Under the pieces are notes generated by a model, which was not told the DNA's origin, ran no database searches, and was given only the letters and a program-made list of their open reading frames with translations. From assembly GCF_900199215.1 (NCBI RefSeq), contig NZ_FZQA01000001.1, positions 895,313 to 959,312 on the forward strand: a stretch of DNA of 64,000 bases. The letters are read 5' to 3'. Position numbers and translations under genes: made by a program. Positions 43,519-53,184 of this stretch are shown here, in pieces (within the stretch, counting starts at the first letter, position 1; every line of letters starts with the position of its first letter). This DNA comes from Amphiplicatus metriothermophilus (lineage in GTDB: Bacteria > Pseudomonadota > Alphaproteobacteria > Caulobacterales > Parvularculaceae).

Positions 43519-44647
43519 ACGGGCTTGCCGGCGCGGCCGCGGCGAGCGGCCCGTGCTTGATCTCGGCGATCCGTCCGCTCTCGGACATCAGGATTGCGAT
43601 CGGCCGCGTCGCGCGGAACTGGGTCAGGATTATCATCAGGGTGACGGTGATCGGCACGGCGAGCAGCGCGCCTGCAAAGCCCCATATCGACCCCCATACG
43701 GCGAGAGAGAACAGCACCATAAGCGGGCTGAGGTTGAGGCTGCGCCCGACGAGGCGCGGCTCGACGAGCGTGCTCATGGTCTGTTCAAGCCCGACGAGCA
43801 GAAACAGCGTGACAAGCGCGAGGCGAAGGCCGCCTTCCGGCTGCACCAGCGCGAGGATGACCGGAAAGGCGTTGGCGACGATCGGACCGACGATCGGAAT
43901 ATAGTTCAGTACGAAGATCAAAAGCGCCCAGAAGCCAGGAAAATCGACGCCGAGCAGGCGCAGGATCGCATAGCTGCCTGACGCCGTTATGAGGTTTATG
44001 ACCGTCTTCACGGTGATATACTGACGCACCATCGCGGCGATGTCGGCGATAGTCTCGTTGACGGCCTGGCGCTGCCCTTCGTCGCCGCTGATTTTCTCGA
44101 TCTTGCGGAAGATGCGCCCGCGCTCCAGCAGCATGAAGACCGTATAGAGAAAGATCGTGAGCGAATTGGCGGTGAGGGCGCGCGCGCTCGATCCGATTTG
44201 CGAAAGCAGCGGATTGATCATGCCGAGCGCCGTGCGTCTGAGCTCGTCGACGCCGCCGACGAAATCCTCCGGCAGCGCGCCGAGCCGTTCAAGCCAGGCG
44301 ACGCCCGCGGCGGTCAGATCGCGCAGGCGCGCTTCATAGCTCGGCGCGGCGGCGATCAGCGCCTCGACATTGCCGCGAATGATCTCGATAAGGAAGATCG
44401 TCAGCGAGACGATGAAGGCGAAGGCGAGAAGATAGCACAGCCAGTTCGGCAGGATGCGCCCGATCAGCGGGCCGGCCTTGATCGTCTCCTTCAGGGTGAA
44501 GATGAGAAAGCTCAGGAAGCCGGCGACCACCACCGGGATGAGCACCCCGCGCCCGACCCAGGCGATAAAGCCGATCAGCACGGCGAGCCCCAGCCCGGCC
44601 AGAAGACGCATCTGCCCCCCCGTCCTCGCGCTCGCCCCTTCGGCCAT
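43499..44647 (-). CDS. AI-2E family transporter (TqsA/PerM type)
   Basis: 382 aa. About eight membrane spans: AGLGLAVLIGFIAWVGRGVLIPVVVAGFLSFLIF at the start, a soluble helical stretch of about 110 residues in the middle (SYEARLRDLTAAGVAWLERLG), and the conserved second half (QYITVKTVINLITASGSYAILRLLGVDFPGFWALLIFVLNYIPIVGPIVANAFPVILAL, ...EPRLVGRSLNLSPLMVLFSLAVWGSIWGFAGALLAVPITVTLMI). Members export autoinducer-2, polyamines or other solutes, or drive sodium/proton exchange; the substrate cannot be told. Probably monocistronic. Confidence 0.93.
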   Translation of the reverse strand: MAEGASARTGGQMRLLAGLGLAVLIGFIAWVGRGVLIPVVVAGFLSFLIFTLKETIKAGPLIGRILPNWLCYLLAFAFIVSLTIFLIEIIRGNVEALIAAAPSYEARLRDLTAAGVAWLERLGALPEDFVGGVDELRRTALGMINPLLSQIGSSARALTANSLTIFLYTVFMLLERGRIFRKIEKISGDEGQRQAVNETIADIAAMVRQYITVKTVINLITASGSYAILRLLGVDFPGFWALLIFVLNYIPIVGPIVANAFPVILALVQPEGGLRLALVTLFLLVGLEQTMSTLVEPRLVGRSLNLSPLMVLFSLAVWGSIWGFAGALLAVPITVTLMIILTQFRATRPIAILMSESGRIAEIKHGPLAAAAPASPSTAATE

Positions 44648-44751
44648 ATTCGCCGCTCCGTAACCCGCCGTCCGGCTCCTAGCCCGATTTGCGCTTTCGG
44701 GCCAGCCGGCGCCGGCTCGCGGCCGGGACGGACGCCTGCTACAAGCGCGCC

Positions 44752-46137
44752 ATGACGGCCGGAGCGCTGATTTTCCGCGAAATCGACTGGCGCGCGCCGC
44801 TCGACGCCTTCGCGCCGCTCGCCGGCGAGCCCTGGGCGGCGCTGCTGCATGGCGGCGCGCGCGCGCGTGAAACCGGCTGGTCGATCCTGGTCGCTTTTCC
44901 GGCGCGCCGGCTGGAGGCGCGGGGCGGGGCGGCTTTTCTTGACGGCGAACGAATCGACGCGGCGCCTTTCGCGGCCCTGCGCGCTCTCGCTGACGCGCGG
45001 CGGCTCGAGGCCGCGCCGGCCCCCTTGGCGGACGCGCCTTTCGCCTCCGGGCTGGTCGGCTTCATCGGCTATGAGATGGGCGGCGAACTCGAACCGACAG
45101 CGGCGGGTCCGGCCTCGCCTTTTACGCTGCCTGACATGGCGTTCGGCGCCTATGACGCGGCGGCGGTCTTCGATCGCAAGGCCCGGCGCTGTTTCGTCGC
45201 CGGGCGGCGCGCGTCGGCCGTCGAGCGATTGGCCGGCGCGCTGGGCCGCGCGCCGACGCCGGCGCGCCCGCCGCCGGCGATCCGCCTGTTGGCCTCCAAT
45301 TTTTCCGCCGATGCTTATGAGCGCGCGATCGCCGGCGTCATCGAGCGCATTCGCGACGGCGCGCTGTTTCAGGCCAATCTCGCCCGGCGTCTGCGGGCCG
45401 AGGCGGACGCGCCGCTCGACGCGTTCGCCGTTTTTCAGCGGCTCGCCGAAGGCGACGCGCCTTTCGCGGCTATTCTTCAGCATGGGGACGGGACGATCGT
45501 CTCCAACTCGCCGGAGCGGTTTTTCAGTCTGAGGCGGGAAAGAGGCGGCTGGCGCGCGCGGGCCGAGCCGATCAAGGGCACGCGCCCGCGCGGGCGCGAT
45601 CCGGCCGAGGACGACGCCCTCGCCCGCGCGCTGCTGGCGAGCGCGAAGGACCGCGCCGAGAACGTGATGATCGCGGACCTCGCGCGCAACGATCTTTCGC
45701 GAGTCTGCCGCGACGGTTCGATCCGAGAGGAGGCGGTCTGCGCGCTCGTCAGTCACGAGAGCGTGCATCATCTCGTCTCGCGCGTGAGCGGCCTGCTGCG
45801 CCCCGGTCTCGGCGCCGTCGACGCGGTCGAGGCGCTGTTTCCGTGCGGCTCGATCACCGGCGCGCCGAAGGTCGAGGCGATGAAGACGATCGCGGCGGTC
45901 GAAGGAGTCGGCCGCGGACCCTATTGCGGCGCGATCGGCTATATCGACGACCGGGGCGGGGCGGATTTCTCCGTGGCGATCCGCACCATGATCGTCGAAG
46001 GCGCGACGGCGACGTTTCCCGTCGGCGGCGGGATCACCCTGCGATCCGATCCGCAGGCGGAATATCATGAGACAGAAACGAAGGCGCGCGGCCTGCTCGC
46101 CGCCCTCGGCCTTTCGGGAAAGGCGCGCGCGGCGTGA
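44752..46137 (+). CDS. pabB: Aminodeoxychorismate synthase component I
   Basis: 461 aa from ATG 44752; an upstream in-frame ATG at 44689 has a poor context. It amidates chorismate to 4-amino-4-deoxychorismate for folate, with ammonia from PabA. Conserved chorismate-binding motifs are SGLVGFIGYEMGGELE, LFQANLARRLRAE, IVSNSPERFFSLR, EPIKGTRPRGRDPAEDDALARALLASAKDRAENVMIADLARNDLSRVC, FPCGSITGAPKVEAMKTIAAVE and FSVAIRTMIVEG. The P-I-K-G-T segment (rather than the tryptophan-sensitive LLES pocket of TrpE) favours PabB over TrpE. Its stop overlaps the pabA GTG by 4 bp, so the two subunits are translationally coupled. Confidence 0.93.
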   Translation: MTAGALIFREIDWRAPLDAFAPLAGEPWAALLHGGARARETGWSILVAFPARRLEARGGAAFLDGERIDAAPFAALRALADARRLEAAPAPLADAPFASGLVGFIGYEMGGELEPTAAGPASPFTLPDMAFGAYDAAAVFDRKARRCFVAGRRASAVERLAGALGRAPTPARPPPAIRLLASNFSADAYERAIAGVIERIRDGALFQANLARRLRAEADAPLDAFAVFQRLAEGDAPFAAILQHGDGTIVSNSPERFFSLRRERGGWRARAEPIKGTRPRGRDPAEDDALARALLASAKDRAENVMIADLARNDLSRVCRDGSIREEAVCALVSHESVHHLVSRVSGLLRPGLGAVDAVEALFPCGSITGAPKVEAMKTIAAVEGVGRGPYCGAIGYIDDRGGADFSVAIRTMIVEGATATFPVGGGITLRSDPQAEYHETETKARGLLAALGLSGKARAA

Positions 46138-46718
46138 TCCTGATCGTCGACAATTACGACAGCTTCGTGCACAATCTCGCGCGCTATGTCCGCGAAGCGG
46201 GGGGCGAAACGCGCGTCCTGCGCAACGATGCGGCGCGCGCGGCGGAGATGATCGCGCTCGAGCCGGCGGCGGTCATACTCTCGCCCGGCCCGAAAGGCCC
46301 GGCGGAGGCGGGCGTCTGTCTCGATCTCATCGCGGCGCTGCCGCGCGCCACGCCGCTGCTCGGCGTGTGTCTCGGGCATCAGTGCCTTGTGGAGGCTTTC
46401 GGCGGACGGACGGTCCGCGCGCGCCGGCCGCTGCACGGCGAGGCGAGCCTGACGCGCCATGACGGAACGGGCGTGTTCGAGGGATTGCCCTCGCCGATCG
46501 AGACCGGTCGCTATCATTCGCTCATATCCGTACTCGGAGAATCGGACGCGCTCGTTTCCTGCGCCTGGAGCGAAGAGGGCGAAATCATGGCCGTGCGCCA
46601 TCGCGCCGCGCCCTGGTTCGGCGTGCAATTTCACCCGGAGTCGCTGCTGACCCCGCACGGCCGCGCGATGATCGGGAATTTTCTGAAAAAGGCGGCCGGC
46701 GTCCGAATGACGGGCTAG
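46134..46718 (+). CDS. pabA: Aminodeoxychorismate/anthranilate synthase glutamine amidotransferase
   Basis: 194 aa, GTG start overlapping the end of pabB. A class I glutamine amidotransferase: catalytic Cys79 in LLGVCLGHQCLVEAFGG and the His167-x-Glu169 pair in FGVQFHPESLLTPHG. It starts ILIVDNYDSFVHNLARYVREAGG, as PabA/TrpG do. It supplies ammonia to PabB; because no trp genes are near and pabB precedes it, the folate role is preferred, but the subunit may also serve TrpE. The pabA stop shares bases with the convergent lysA stop. Confidence 0.93.
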   Translation: MILIVDNYDSFVHNLARYVREAGGETRVLRNDAARAAEMIALEPAAVILSPGPKGPAEAGVCLDLIAALPRATPLLGVCLGHQCLVEAFGGRTVRARRPLHGEASLTRHDGTGVFEGLPSPIETGRYHSLISVLGESDALVSCAWSEEGEIMAVRHRAAPWFGVQFHPESLLTPHGRAMIGNFLKKAAGVRMTG

Positions 46719-47986
46719 CCGTTCAGCCAGTCCGGCGTCGTCTCTAGCGCGATCATGTCTTCGAAGCTCGGCCGGCGGCGCGTGACGGCGAAGCGCCCGC
46801 CGCTGACAAGGACCTCCGGCGCGAGAGGGCGGGCGTTATATTGCGAGGACAGCACCGCGCCGTATGCGCCCGCCGTCATGATCGCAACGAGATCGCCGGC
46901 GCGCAGCGGGGGCAGCGCGCGCGCGCGCGCGAACACGTCGCTCGACTCGCAGACCGGTCCGACCACGTCGTAAACCGTCCGCGCCGAATCGGGCGCGGGC
47001 TCGCGCACGGGACGAATGTCGTGCCAGGCGTCGTACAGCGCCGGGCGGATGAGATCGTTCATGCCGGCGTCGAGAATGAGAAAACGCCGGCGCTCGCCTT
47101 CCTTGTCGTAGATGACCCGCGCGACGAGCACGCCGGCGTTGCCGGCGATCATGCGCCCGGGCTCGCAGATGAGCTGCACGCCGAGCGGCTCGGCGATGCG
47201 GCGGATGAGGCGGGCGTACTCCTCCGGGTGCGGCGGATCGGCCGGCGCATCGCCGTAAGGCACGCCGAGCCCGCCCCCGACGTCGAGCCGCTCGATGGCG
47301 ATTCCGTCTGCGCGCAAGGATTTCACGAGCTCGGCGACCTTGGCGAAGGCGGCCTCGAAGGGCGCCAGATCGGCGATCTGCGAGCCGATATGCAGATCGA
47401 CGCCCTTGACGGCTATGCCTGGCAGGGACGCGGCGCGCCGGTAAAGATCGCGCGCGCGCGTCCAGGCGACGCCGAACTTGTCCTCCGCTTTGCCGGTCGA
47501 GATTTTCTCATGCCCGCCGGCCTTCACGTCCGGATTGACCCGGAAGGCGATGGACGCTTTCGTCCCTTTCGACTGGGCGACATCGTTGAGCGCGTCGAGC
47601 TCGGGCTCCGATTCGACATTGAACTGATGAATGCCTTCGTCGAGGGCGAGGGCCATTTCCTCGCGCGTCTTGCCGACGCCGGAAAAGACGATCCGGGCGG
47701 CGGGAACGCCGGCCGCCCGCGCGCGCCTGAGCTCGCCGCCGGAGACCACGTCTGCGCCGGCGCCTTCATTCGCCAGCAGCTTGAGCACGGCGAGATTGGC
47801 GTTCGCCTTCACCGAATAGGCGACCAGCGCGTCAAGCCCGCCGAACGCCTCGCGAAAGACGCGGACGTGCCGGCGCAGCGTCGCCGCGCTGTAACAGTAG
47901 AACGGCGTGCCGACCGCCGCGGCGATCGCCTCGATGCTTGCGTCCTCGGCGTGCAGAACACCGTTGCGGTAGGCGAAGTGGTGCAC
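46715..47986 (-). CDS. lysA: Diaminopimelate decarboxylase
   Basis: 423 aa. The last step of lysine synthesis: PLP-dependent decarboxylation of meso-DAP. It has an alanine-racemase-like barrel with PLP lysine 60 in VAYSVKANANLAVL; HIGSQI; DVGGGLGVPYG (phosphate loop); ICEPGRMIAGNAGVL; DAGMNDLIRPALYDAWH; and the substrate-binding Cys-Glu of GPVCESSDVFARAR with the AGAYGAVLSSQYN end. It lies between lptM and pabA, transcribed after argH and lptM. The pabA convergent overlap is 4 bp. Confidence 0.96.
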   Translation of the reverse strand: MHHFAYRNGVLHAEDASIEAIAAAVGTPFYCYSAATLRRHVRVFREAFGGLDALVAYSVKANANLAVLKLLANEGAGADVVSGGELRRARAAGVPAARIVFSGVGKTREEMALALDEGIHQFNVESEPELDALNDVAQSKGTKASIAFRVNPDVKAGGHEKISTGKAEDKFGVAWTRARDLYRRAASLPGIAVKGVDLHIGSQIADLAPFEAAFAKVAELVKSLRADGIAIERLDVGGGLGVPYGDAPADPPHPEEYARLIRRIAEPLGVQLICEPGRMIAGNAGVLVARVIYDKEGERRRFLILDAGMNDLIRPALYDAWHDIRPVREPAPDSARTVYDVVGPVCESSDVFARARALPPLRAGDLVAIMTAGAYGAVLSSQYNARPLAPEVLVSGGRFAVTRRRPSFEDMIALETTPDWLNG

Positions 47987-47990
47987 GGCG

Positions 47991-48104
47991 TCACCCGTTC
48001 GGAGATTCTTCCGCCGGCGGCTCCTGGGGCGGGCGCAGGGGCGCCTTCTTGCCGCAGGCGGCGAGGAACAGAAGCGCGGCGAGGGCGGCGGCGAGCAGTC
48101 TCAT
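47991..48104 (-). CDS. lptM: Small lipoprotein LptM (YifL-like)
   Basis: 37 aa, shorter than most gene finders report. A lipoprotein signal peptide ([17 protein letters not shown]) with lipobox LAAC at residues 14-17 gives a mature part of about 20 residues, [20 protein letters not shown]. LptM-type proteins match this pattern (C-G-x-K-x-P-L, then Pro/Glu-rich) and assist maturation of the LPS translocon LptD/LptE at the outer membrane. It is placed next to lysA, as in other proteobacteria. The start overlaps the argH stop by ATGA and lysA follows 5 bp later, so argH-lptM-lysA form an operon. Confidence 0.85.
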   Translation of the reverse strand: MRLLAAALAALLFLAACGKKAPLRPPQEPPAEESPNG

Positions 48105-49522
48105 GGGGCTTTCTCCTGGGACAGACGATCGCGCCAGCGGGCGACCTGCGCGCGCACATTGTCCGGCGCGGTCCCGCCATAGGACGTGCGCGAAGCGACG
48201 GAGGCGTCGACGGACAGCACCGAATAGACCGCCTCGGTGATGCGCGGCTCGACGGCGCGCATGTCTTCGAGCGCCAGCCTGTCGAGCGTGAGGCCCTTTC
48301 TTTCGGCGAGCGCGACGATGCGCCCCGCGACGTGGTGGGCCTCGCGGAAAGGCATGTCGAGGGTCCGCACCAGCCAGTCGGCGAGGTCGGTCGCGGTCGA
48401 AAAGCCCCAGCCGGCCGCCGCGCGCATCCTCGCCTCGTCCATGGTCATGTCGGCGACCATGCCGGCGAGCGCCGCAAGCGCCAGCGCGAGATCGTCGAAG
48501 GCCTGGAAGGTCACGGCTTTGTCTTCCTGCATGTCCTTCGAATAGGCGAGCGGCAGGGCCTTCATCACCGTCAGTAGGCTGACGAGCGCGCCGGTCACGC
48601 GCCCCGTCTTGGCGCGGGCGAGCTCGGCCGCGTCGGGGTTCTTCTTCTGCGGCATGATCGAGGAGCCGGTGGAGAAGGCGTCCGACAGCTTTGCGAAGCC
48701 GAAATGCGGCGAGGTCCACAGCACGATCTCTTCGGCGAGGCGCGACAGATGGCCCGCGCAGATCGCCGCCGCCGACAGCGCCTCGAGCGCGAAATCGCGC
48801 GCCGAGACCGCGTCGAGCGAGTTCGCCATGGGCCGGTCGAAGCCGAGCGCGCCCGCCGTCGCGTCGCGGTCGATGGGAAAGGACGTGCCCGCCAGCGCCG
48901 CCGCGCCGAGGGGGCATTCGTTGAGCCGCCGGCGCGCGTCGGCGAAGCGGCCGCGGTCGCGCGCGAACATCTCCACATAGGCGAGGCAGTGATGGCCGAA
49001 GGTCACCGGCTGGGCCGTCTGCAAATGGGTGTAGCCGGGCATGACCGTCGCCGCATGGGTTTCGGCCTTGTCGAGCAGCGCCGCCTGCAGGGCTTTCAGG
49101 CCCGCCGCCGCGTCGTCGCAGGCGCGCCGCACCCACAGGCGGAAATCGGTGGCCACCTGATCGTTGCGCGAGCGCGCCGCATGCAGCCGCGCCGCCGGCT
49201 CGCCGATCAGCTCTTTCAGCCGCGCCTCGATGTTCAGATGGATGTCTTCGAGCTTGCGCGAGAAGGGAAAGGCGCCCGATTCGATCTCCTGCGCGATGCG
49301 GTCGAGGCCGCGGGCGATGGCCTCGGCGTCGGCGGGCGAGATGATCCCCTGCCTGGCGAGCATGGCGGCGTGGGCGCGCGAGCCTTCGATGTCCTCGCGC
49401 CACAATCGCCGGTCGACGTCGATCGAGACGTTGATCGCCTCCATGACGGCGGCGGGGCCTTCGGCGAAGCGACCGCCCCACATCTGGTTTTTTTCGCCGT
49501 TGTCCTTATCTGATTTCGACAT
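48101..49522 (-). CDS. argH: Argininosuccinate lyase
   Basis: 473 aa from ATG 49522 ([23 protein letters not shown]); the frame runs to 49834 but that part is unrelated and overlaps the divergent thioredoxin gene. It splits argininosuccinate into arginine and fumarate. Fumarase/aspartase superfamily motifs: [36 protein letters not shown], and the signature loop [23 protein letters not shown]. It leads the argH-lptM-lysA group. The divergent TlpA gene starts 32 bp away, so promoters overlap. Confidence 0.96.
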   Translation of the reverse strand: MSKSDKDNGEKNQMWGGRFAEGPAAVMEAINVSIDVDRRLWREDIEGSRAHAAMLARQGIISPADAEAIARGLDRIAQEIESGAFPFSRKLEDIHLNIEARLKELIGEPAARLHAARSRNDQVATDFRLWVRRACDDAAAGLKALQAALLDKAETHAATVMPGYTHLQTAQPVTFGHHCLAYVEMFARDRGRFADARRRLNECPLGAAALAGTSFPIDRDATAGALGFDRPMANSLDAVSARDFALEALSAAAICAGHLSRLAEEIVLWTSPHFGFAKLSDAFSTGSSIMPQKKNPDAAELARAKTGRVTGALVSLLTVMKALPLAYSKDMQEDKAVTFQAFDDLALALAALAGMVADMTMDEARMRAAAGWGFSTATDLADWLVRTLDMPFREAHHVAGRIVALAERKGLTLDRLALEDMRAVEPRITEAVYSVLSVDASVASRTSYGGTAPDNVRAQVARWRDRLSQEKAP

Positions 49523-49553
49523 CTTGGCTCGTCGGGCTGAAGGAGATCGACCG

Positions 49554-50165
49554 GTGCGCGTGTTCAGGTCGCCGCGTTTGTGGCTTTTCGCGTGGGGCGG
49601 GCTGGGCGCGCTTCTCGTCCTGTACGTCATCATCGCGGCGAGCGTCCAGCCCGGCGGCGGGCGCGCGGTCGGCGCAGGCGCGCGCGACCGCAGTCTGCTC
49701 GTCGGCGAGATGGCGGATTTCGAATACGCTTTCCCGCCGCGCGGCGCGCCGCAGGCGCCGTTTCTGCACGAGGGCCGCGAGATGACCCTCGCCGATTTCC
49801 GCGGCAAGGTGGTGCTGGTGAACTTCTGGGCCACCTGGTGCGCGCCCTGTCTGAAGGAGCTGCCGTCGCTCGACGCGCTGCAGGGCCGCCTCGGCGGGGA
49901 GGCGTTCGAGGTGGCGGCGATCGCCGCCGACCCCAGAGGCCCCGAAGCGGCGCGCGAATTCCTCGACAGGCTGGGGATCGAGCGGCTGAAGCTCTACGCC
50001 GACCCGCGCCTGCGGCTGGCGGCCTCCATCGGCGGGGGCGCCGTGCTGCCGGTGAGCATCCTCTATGACCGGGAGGGAAACGAGGTCGGCCGGCTCGTGG
50101 GCGAGGCCGATTGGGACAGCCCGGAGGCGCGCCGGCTCATCCGAAGCGTCATCGACGCCGGTTAG
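49554..50165 (+). CDS. TlpA/ResA-like membrane-anchored thioredoxin
   Basis: 203 aa, GTG start at 49554 with AAGGAG 8 nt upstream. An N-terminal uncleaved membrane anchor ([21 protein letters not shown], about 9-30) holds a periplasmic thioredoxin domain with Cys96-Ala-Pro-Cys99 in [20 protein letters not shown] and cis-Pro near [14 protein letters not shown]. TlpA/ResA proteins keep cytochrome or copper-site thiols reduced in the periplasm. The gene is divergent from argH, a neighbour arrangement common in alphaproteobacteria, where TlpA precedes or faces argH. The exact client is not known. Confidence 0.93.
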   Translation: MRVFRSPRLWLFAWGGLGALLVLYVIIAASVQPGGGRAVGAGARDRSLLVGEMADFEYAFPPRGAPQAPFLHEGREMTLADFRGKVVLVNFWATWCAPCLKELPSLDALQGRLGGEAFEVAAIAADPRGPEAAREFLDRLGIERLKLYADPRLRLAASIGGGAVLPVSILYDREGNEVGRLVGEADWDSPEARRLIRSVIDAG

Positions 50166-50180
50166 GCCCGTCCCGGCCGG

Positions 50181-50251
50181 GGTTGCGGCCTGCGGCCTTT
50201 CACGCCATGACGGACGCGGGAGCGGCCGGCGCCGCGCAAACCGCAATCTGG
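50181..50251. repeat. Possible degenerate heptad-armed palindrome, copy 7
   Basis: GGTTGCGGCCTGCGGCC (50181-50197) reads inversely as two GGCCGCA units, and AAACCGCAATCTGG (50238-50251) on the other side fits the same family with poor pairing. It lies in the 100-bp gap before the lipoprotein gene. Confidence 0.3.
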
Positions 50252-50265
50252 AAGGGGAGACTCCG

Positions 50266-51942
50266 ATGAAACTGAGACCGCTTCTGCTGGCCGGGACGGC
50301 GGCGCTGGCGCTTGCAAGCTGCGGCAAGAAGGAGGAGGCGCGCGCGCCCGAAACGGCGACCAGCGCGGCGGCTGCGCGCGTCGACGCGCCCTCGCCCCTC
50401 GACAAGCCGTTCGCGCTGAAAGGCGCCGAAGCGGTCGAGGCGGAGGCCATCTTCGCGCTCCTTCCGGCGGCCGCGCGCCCGACCTATGAAAACGCATCCT
50501 TCGATGCGAAGCTCGGCGCGACGGTGGTGACCGGCCTGCGGTTTGCGGACGAGGACGGCGCCGGCGACGCGCTTCTGGTCGAGCGGGCGGAACTGTACGG
50601 CGTCGATCTTGACGCCGTCGAGCGGGTGAAGGCGGCGGAAACGGCTGCTCCAGACTCGCCCTTCGAGACGGTCTTTCAGAAAGTCCGGCTGTTCGGCGTC
50701 CGTCCGGAGGCGAAAGACGAGGCCGAGATCGTCGCCGGCGCGGTCGAGCTCGATCGGCTGCGCCTGCGCCAGGGGGCTTTCAGCGAGGCCGATACGACGG
50801 AAGGGGGCGCGATCGCGCGCTTCTTCAACGCCTTCGATCTGGCGGGCCTTTATTACAAGGACTTTTCTTTCAAGACCGCCGGCGACGCCGACATTCCCGC
50901 GATCGCGCTCGAAGCGCCGGATTTGCGGTTCGTGGGGCTCGGCGGCGGCAGGCTCCAGGCCGTCGTCGCCAACGATCTCGTCTATCGGTTCGAGCAAACC
51001 CCGGCCTCGCAGGCGGCGATGGCCGAGGCGCTCGGCCCGCAGGGCGCGTTTTTGATGAACGGCCCCCTGCGCGCCTTCATCGCGCCGCAAAGCCAGCGCG
51101 GGACCATCGAGACCTTCGACTGGCGCGGCGTCGATCTCTCCGGCTGGCTGAATTACGCGCTGAAGGGCGAGAAGCCGCCGCTGTCGGCGCGCAATCTGGT
51201 CAATCTCGGCGAGTTCAGGGCGAAGAATGTCGAGACCTTCATCGGCCAGCGTCGTTTGGCCAAGGCGGCGGAGGCGACTTTCTCGGCGACCGAATCGACC
51301 TGGCTCATCCCCTCGAAAGTCCGCAGCGAGACGAAAGGCGCGGTCTACGACTTCACCGCCTACGCGCCGGAAGGAGAAGAAGAGGCCGCCGAAATCCTGA
51401 AACGGCACGGCCTCGACTCGGTGAAGGCGGAGGGCAGTTTTTCCTGGGACTGGGACGGCGCGTCGGGCGCGGCGGGGCTGCGTAACGATTTCGAGTCCGA
51501 CGGTCTGGCCGATTTCGATCTCAGCGTCGATCTTGCAGGATTGCAGATCGACAGAATCGAAACGGCGCTGGAGAACGGCGACGACGACGCCGTCGCTTCG
51601 CTCGCCGCCTTCAAGGGGCTCCATATGCGCCTCGCCGACGAGAAGATGCTCGACGCGATCTATGATCTCGCCGCCTTGCAGATGGGCGGGACCGGCGCCG
51701 ATCTGCGCCAGTCGACGCCGGCCATGGTGCGTCTGTCGGGCGCGCAGGCGGCCCAGATCAGCCCGCGCTTCGCCGACTATGTGGAGGCCGTGGCGGCGTT
51801 TCTGGGAGAAGGCGGCGTGATCGAAGTCGCCGCGCATCCCGAAAAGCCCGTGCCCTTCGCGCAGATCGCGACGGCCGGCGCGGCGGGCCCCCAGGCCGTG
51901 CCGGACCTTCTCGACCTCAAGGTCACGCACAAGAAGAAGTAA
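50266..51942 (+). CDS. Large predicted lipoprotein of unknown function
   Basis: 558 aa from ATG 50266, with a GAAGGGGAG Shine-Dalgarno. The signal peptide MKLRPLLLAGTAALALASC ends in a lipobox (LASC, Cys19), so the protein is lipidated; residue +2 is Gly, which usually does not retain it in the inner membrane. A short acidic/Ala linker follows. The body (about 60-555) alternates beta strands and short helices with repeated units beginning V.L.. or A.L..F.GLH, for example EAIFALLPAAARPTYENASFDAKLGATVVTGLRF and AVASLAAFKGLHMRLADEKMLDAIYDLAALQMGGTGADL. I do not recognise a family. The gene stands alone, so context gives no hint. Confidence 0.85.
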   Translation: MKLRPLLLAGTAALALASCGKKEEARAPETATSAAAARVDAPSPLDKPFALKGAEAVEAEAIFALLPAAARPTYENASFDAKLGATVVTGLRFADEDGAGDALLVERAELYGVDLDAVERVKAAETAAPDSPFETVFQKVRLFGVRPEAKDEAEIVAGAVELDRLRLRQGAFSEADTTEGGAIARFFNAFDLAGLYYKDFSFKTAGDADIPAIALEAPDLRFVGLGGGRLQAVVANDLVYRFEQTPASQAAMAEALGPQGAFLMNGPLRAFIAPQSQRGTIETFDWRGVDLSGWLNYALKGEKPPLSARNLVNLGEFRAKNVETFIGQRRLAKAAEATFSATESTWLIPSKVRSETKGAVYDFTAYAPEGEEEAAEILKRHGLDSVKAEGSFSWDWDGASGAAGLRNDFESDGLADFDLSVDLAGLQIDRIETALENGDDDAVASLAAFKGLHMRLADEKMLDAIYDLAALQMGGTGADLRQSTPAMVRLSGAQAAQISPRFADYVEAVAAFLGEGGVIEVAAHPEKPVPFAQIATAGAAGPQAVPDLLDLKVTHKKK

Positions 51943-51967
51943 TCGCGCCGCGCGGCGCCGGCCGGCC

Positions 51968-53128
51968 TCAGGCCGCCTTGCGCACGACGACGGAGCCGGC
52001 GGAATAGCCTGCGCCGAAACCGGAGATGACGCCGATGTCGCCGACGGCGAGATCGGCGCGGCGCTTGTGAAACGCGATGATCGAGCCGGCCGAGGAGGTG
52101 TTGGCGTATTCGTCGAGCACGACGGGCGCCTCTTCGCGGCTCGCGTCGCGGCCCAGAACCTTCCGCACGATGAACTCGTTCATGGCGAGATTGGCCTGGT
52201 GCAGCCAGAAACGCTTCACTTGTTCGGGCGCGATTCCGAGATCGTCGAGATGAGACAGGATGAGCTCCCCGACCATGGGCACGACGTCCTTGAAGACCTT
52301 CCGGCCCTGCTGGATGAACAGCTTGTCCGTGTCCGGCGCATCCTGGGGATCGGCGGGCGCGCCGGTCTCGCGTTCGCAGCGGTTGAGGAAGCCGAAATTG
52401 TTGCGGATATTATTCGAGAAGACCGTTTTCAGCCGTACGCCGAGGATGTCGTAAGCCTCGCCGCGCGCCGGGCCGTCGATCCGCTCAAGGATCACGGCGG
52501 TCGCGACGTCGCCGAAAATGAAATGGCTGTCGCGGTTGCGGAAGTTGAGATGCGCCGTGCAGATCTCGGGATTGACCATCAGCACGCGCCGCGCTCCGGC
52601 GCGAATGAGCCCGCGAGCGGTCTCGATGCCGAAGGAGGCCGAGGCGCAGGCGACGTTCATGTCGAAAGCGAAGCCGTCGACGCCCAGCGCGTCCTGAATC
52701 TCGACGGCGACCGCCGGATAGGCGCGCTGAAGGTTCGAGGCCGCGCAGATGACGGCGTCGATGTCCTCCGGCCCGAGGCCGACCGCCGCCATCGCCTCGC
52801 GCGCGGCCGTCGCGCCCATCTCGGCGAGCACGGCGAGCGCCTCGTTCGGGCGCGGCGGCAGATGCGGCGCCATGCGGTCGATGTCGAGAATCCCGTCCTT
52901 GTCCATCACGTAACGGGACCTGATTCCGGAGGCCTTTTCGATGAACTCGGCCGATGACGGCTGCAGCGGTTCGATCAGGCCGGCCTCTATGTCCCCGGCG
53001 TGATCGGCGTTGTAGCGCTCGACATAGCGGTTGAACGACTCGACCAGCTCCTCGTTCGAGATGCTGTAGGACGGGGTGTAAAGGCCGGTGGCGACGATGC
53101 GGACGTCGGGCGCGGGCAGGGCGGTCAT
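51968..53128 (-). CDS. Beta-ketoacyl-ACP synthase III (FabH-like)
   Basis: 386 aa, longer than E. coli FabH (317). Catalytic triad Cys161 (NVACASASFG), His310 (FWLHQANLAMNEF) and Asn343 (DEYANTSSAG). An insertion of about 40 residues near the N-terminus (SFNRYVERYNADHAGDIEAGL) and one around 250-270 distinguish it from housekeeping FabH and match the alternative KAS III enzymes that start fatty-acid synthesis from acyl-CoA primers recovered from beta-oxidation. It joins acyl-CoA to malonyl-ACP. It is unlinked to other fab genes. Primer specificity is unknown. Confidence 0.9.
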   Translation of the reverse strand: MTALPAPDVRIVATGLYTPSYSISNEELVESFNRYVERYNADHAGDIEAGLIEPLQPSSAEFIEKASGIRSRYVMDKDGILDIDRMAPHLPPRPNEALAVLAEMGATAAREAMAAVGLGPEDIDAVICAASNLQRAYPAVAVEIQDALGVDGFAFDMNVACASASFGIETARGLIRAGARRVLMVNPEICTAHLNFRNRDSHFIFGDVATAVILERIDGPARGEAYDILGVRLKTVFSNNIRNNFGFLNRCERETGAPADPQDAPDTDKLFIQQGRKVFKDVVPMVGELILSHLDDLGIAPEQVKRFWLHQANLAMNEFIVRKVLGRDASREEAPVVLDEYANTSSAGSIIAFHKRRADLAVGDIGVISGFGAGYSAGSVVVRKAA

Positions 53129-53184
53129 GGGCGTGAACTCTCATGGGTTATCATTATCTTTCTACTTTGCGGCGGACGGAGGGG

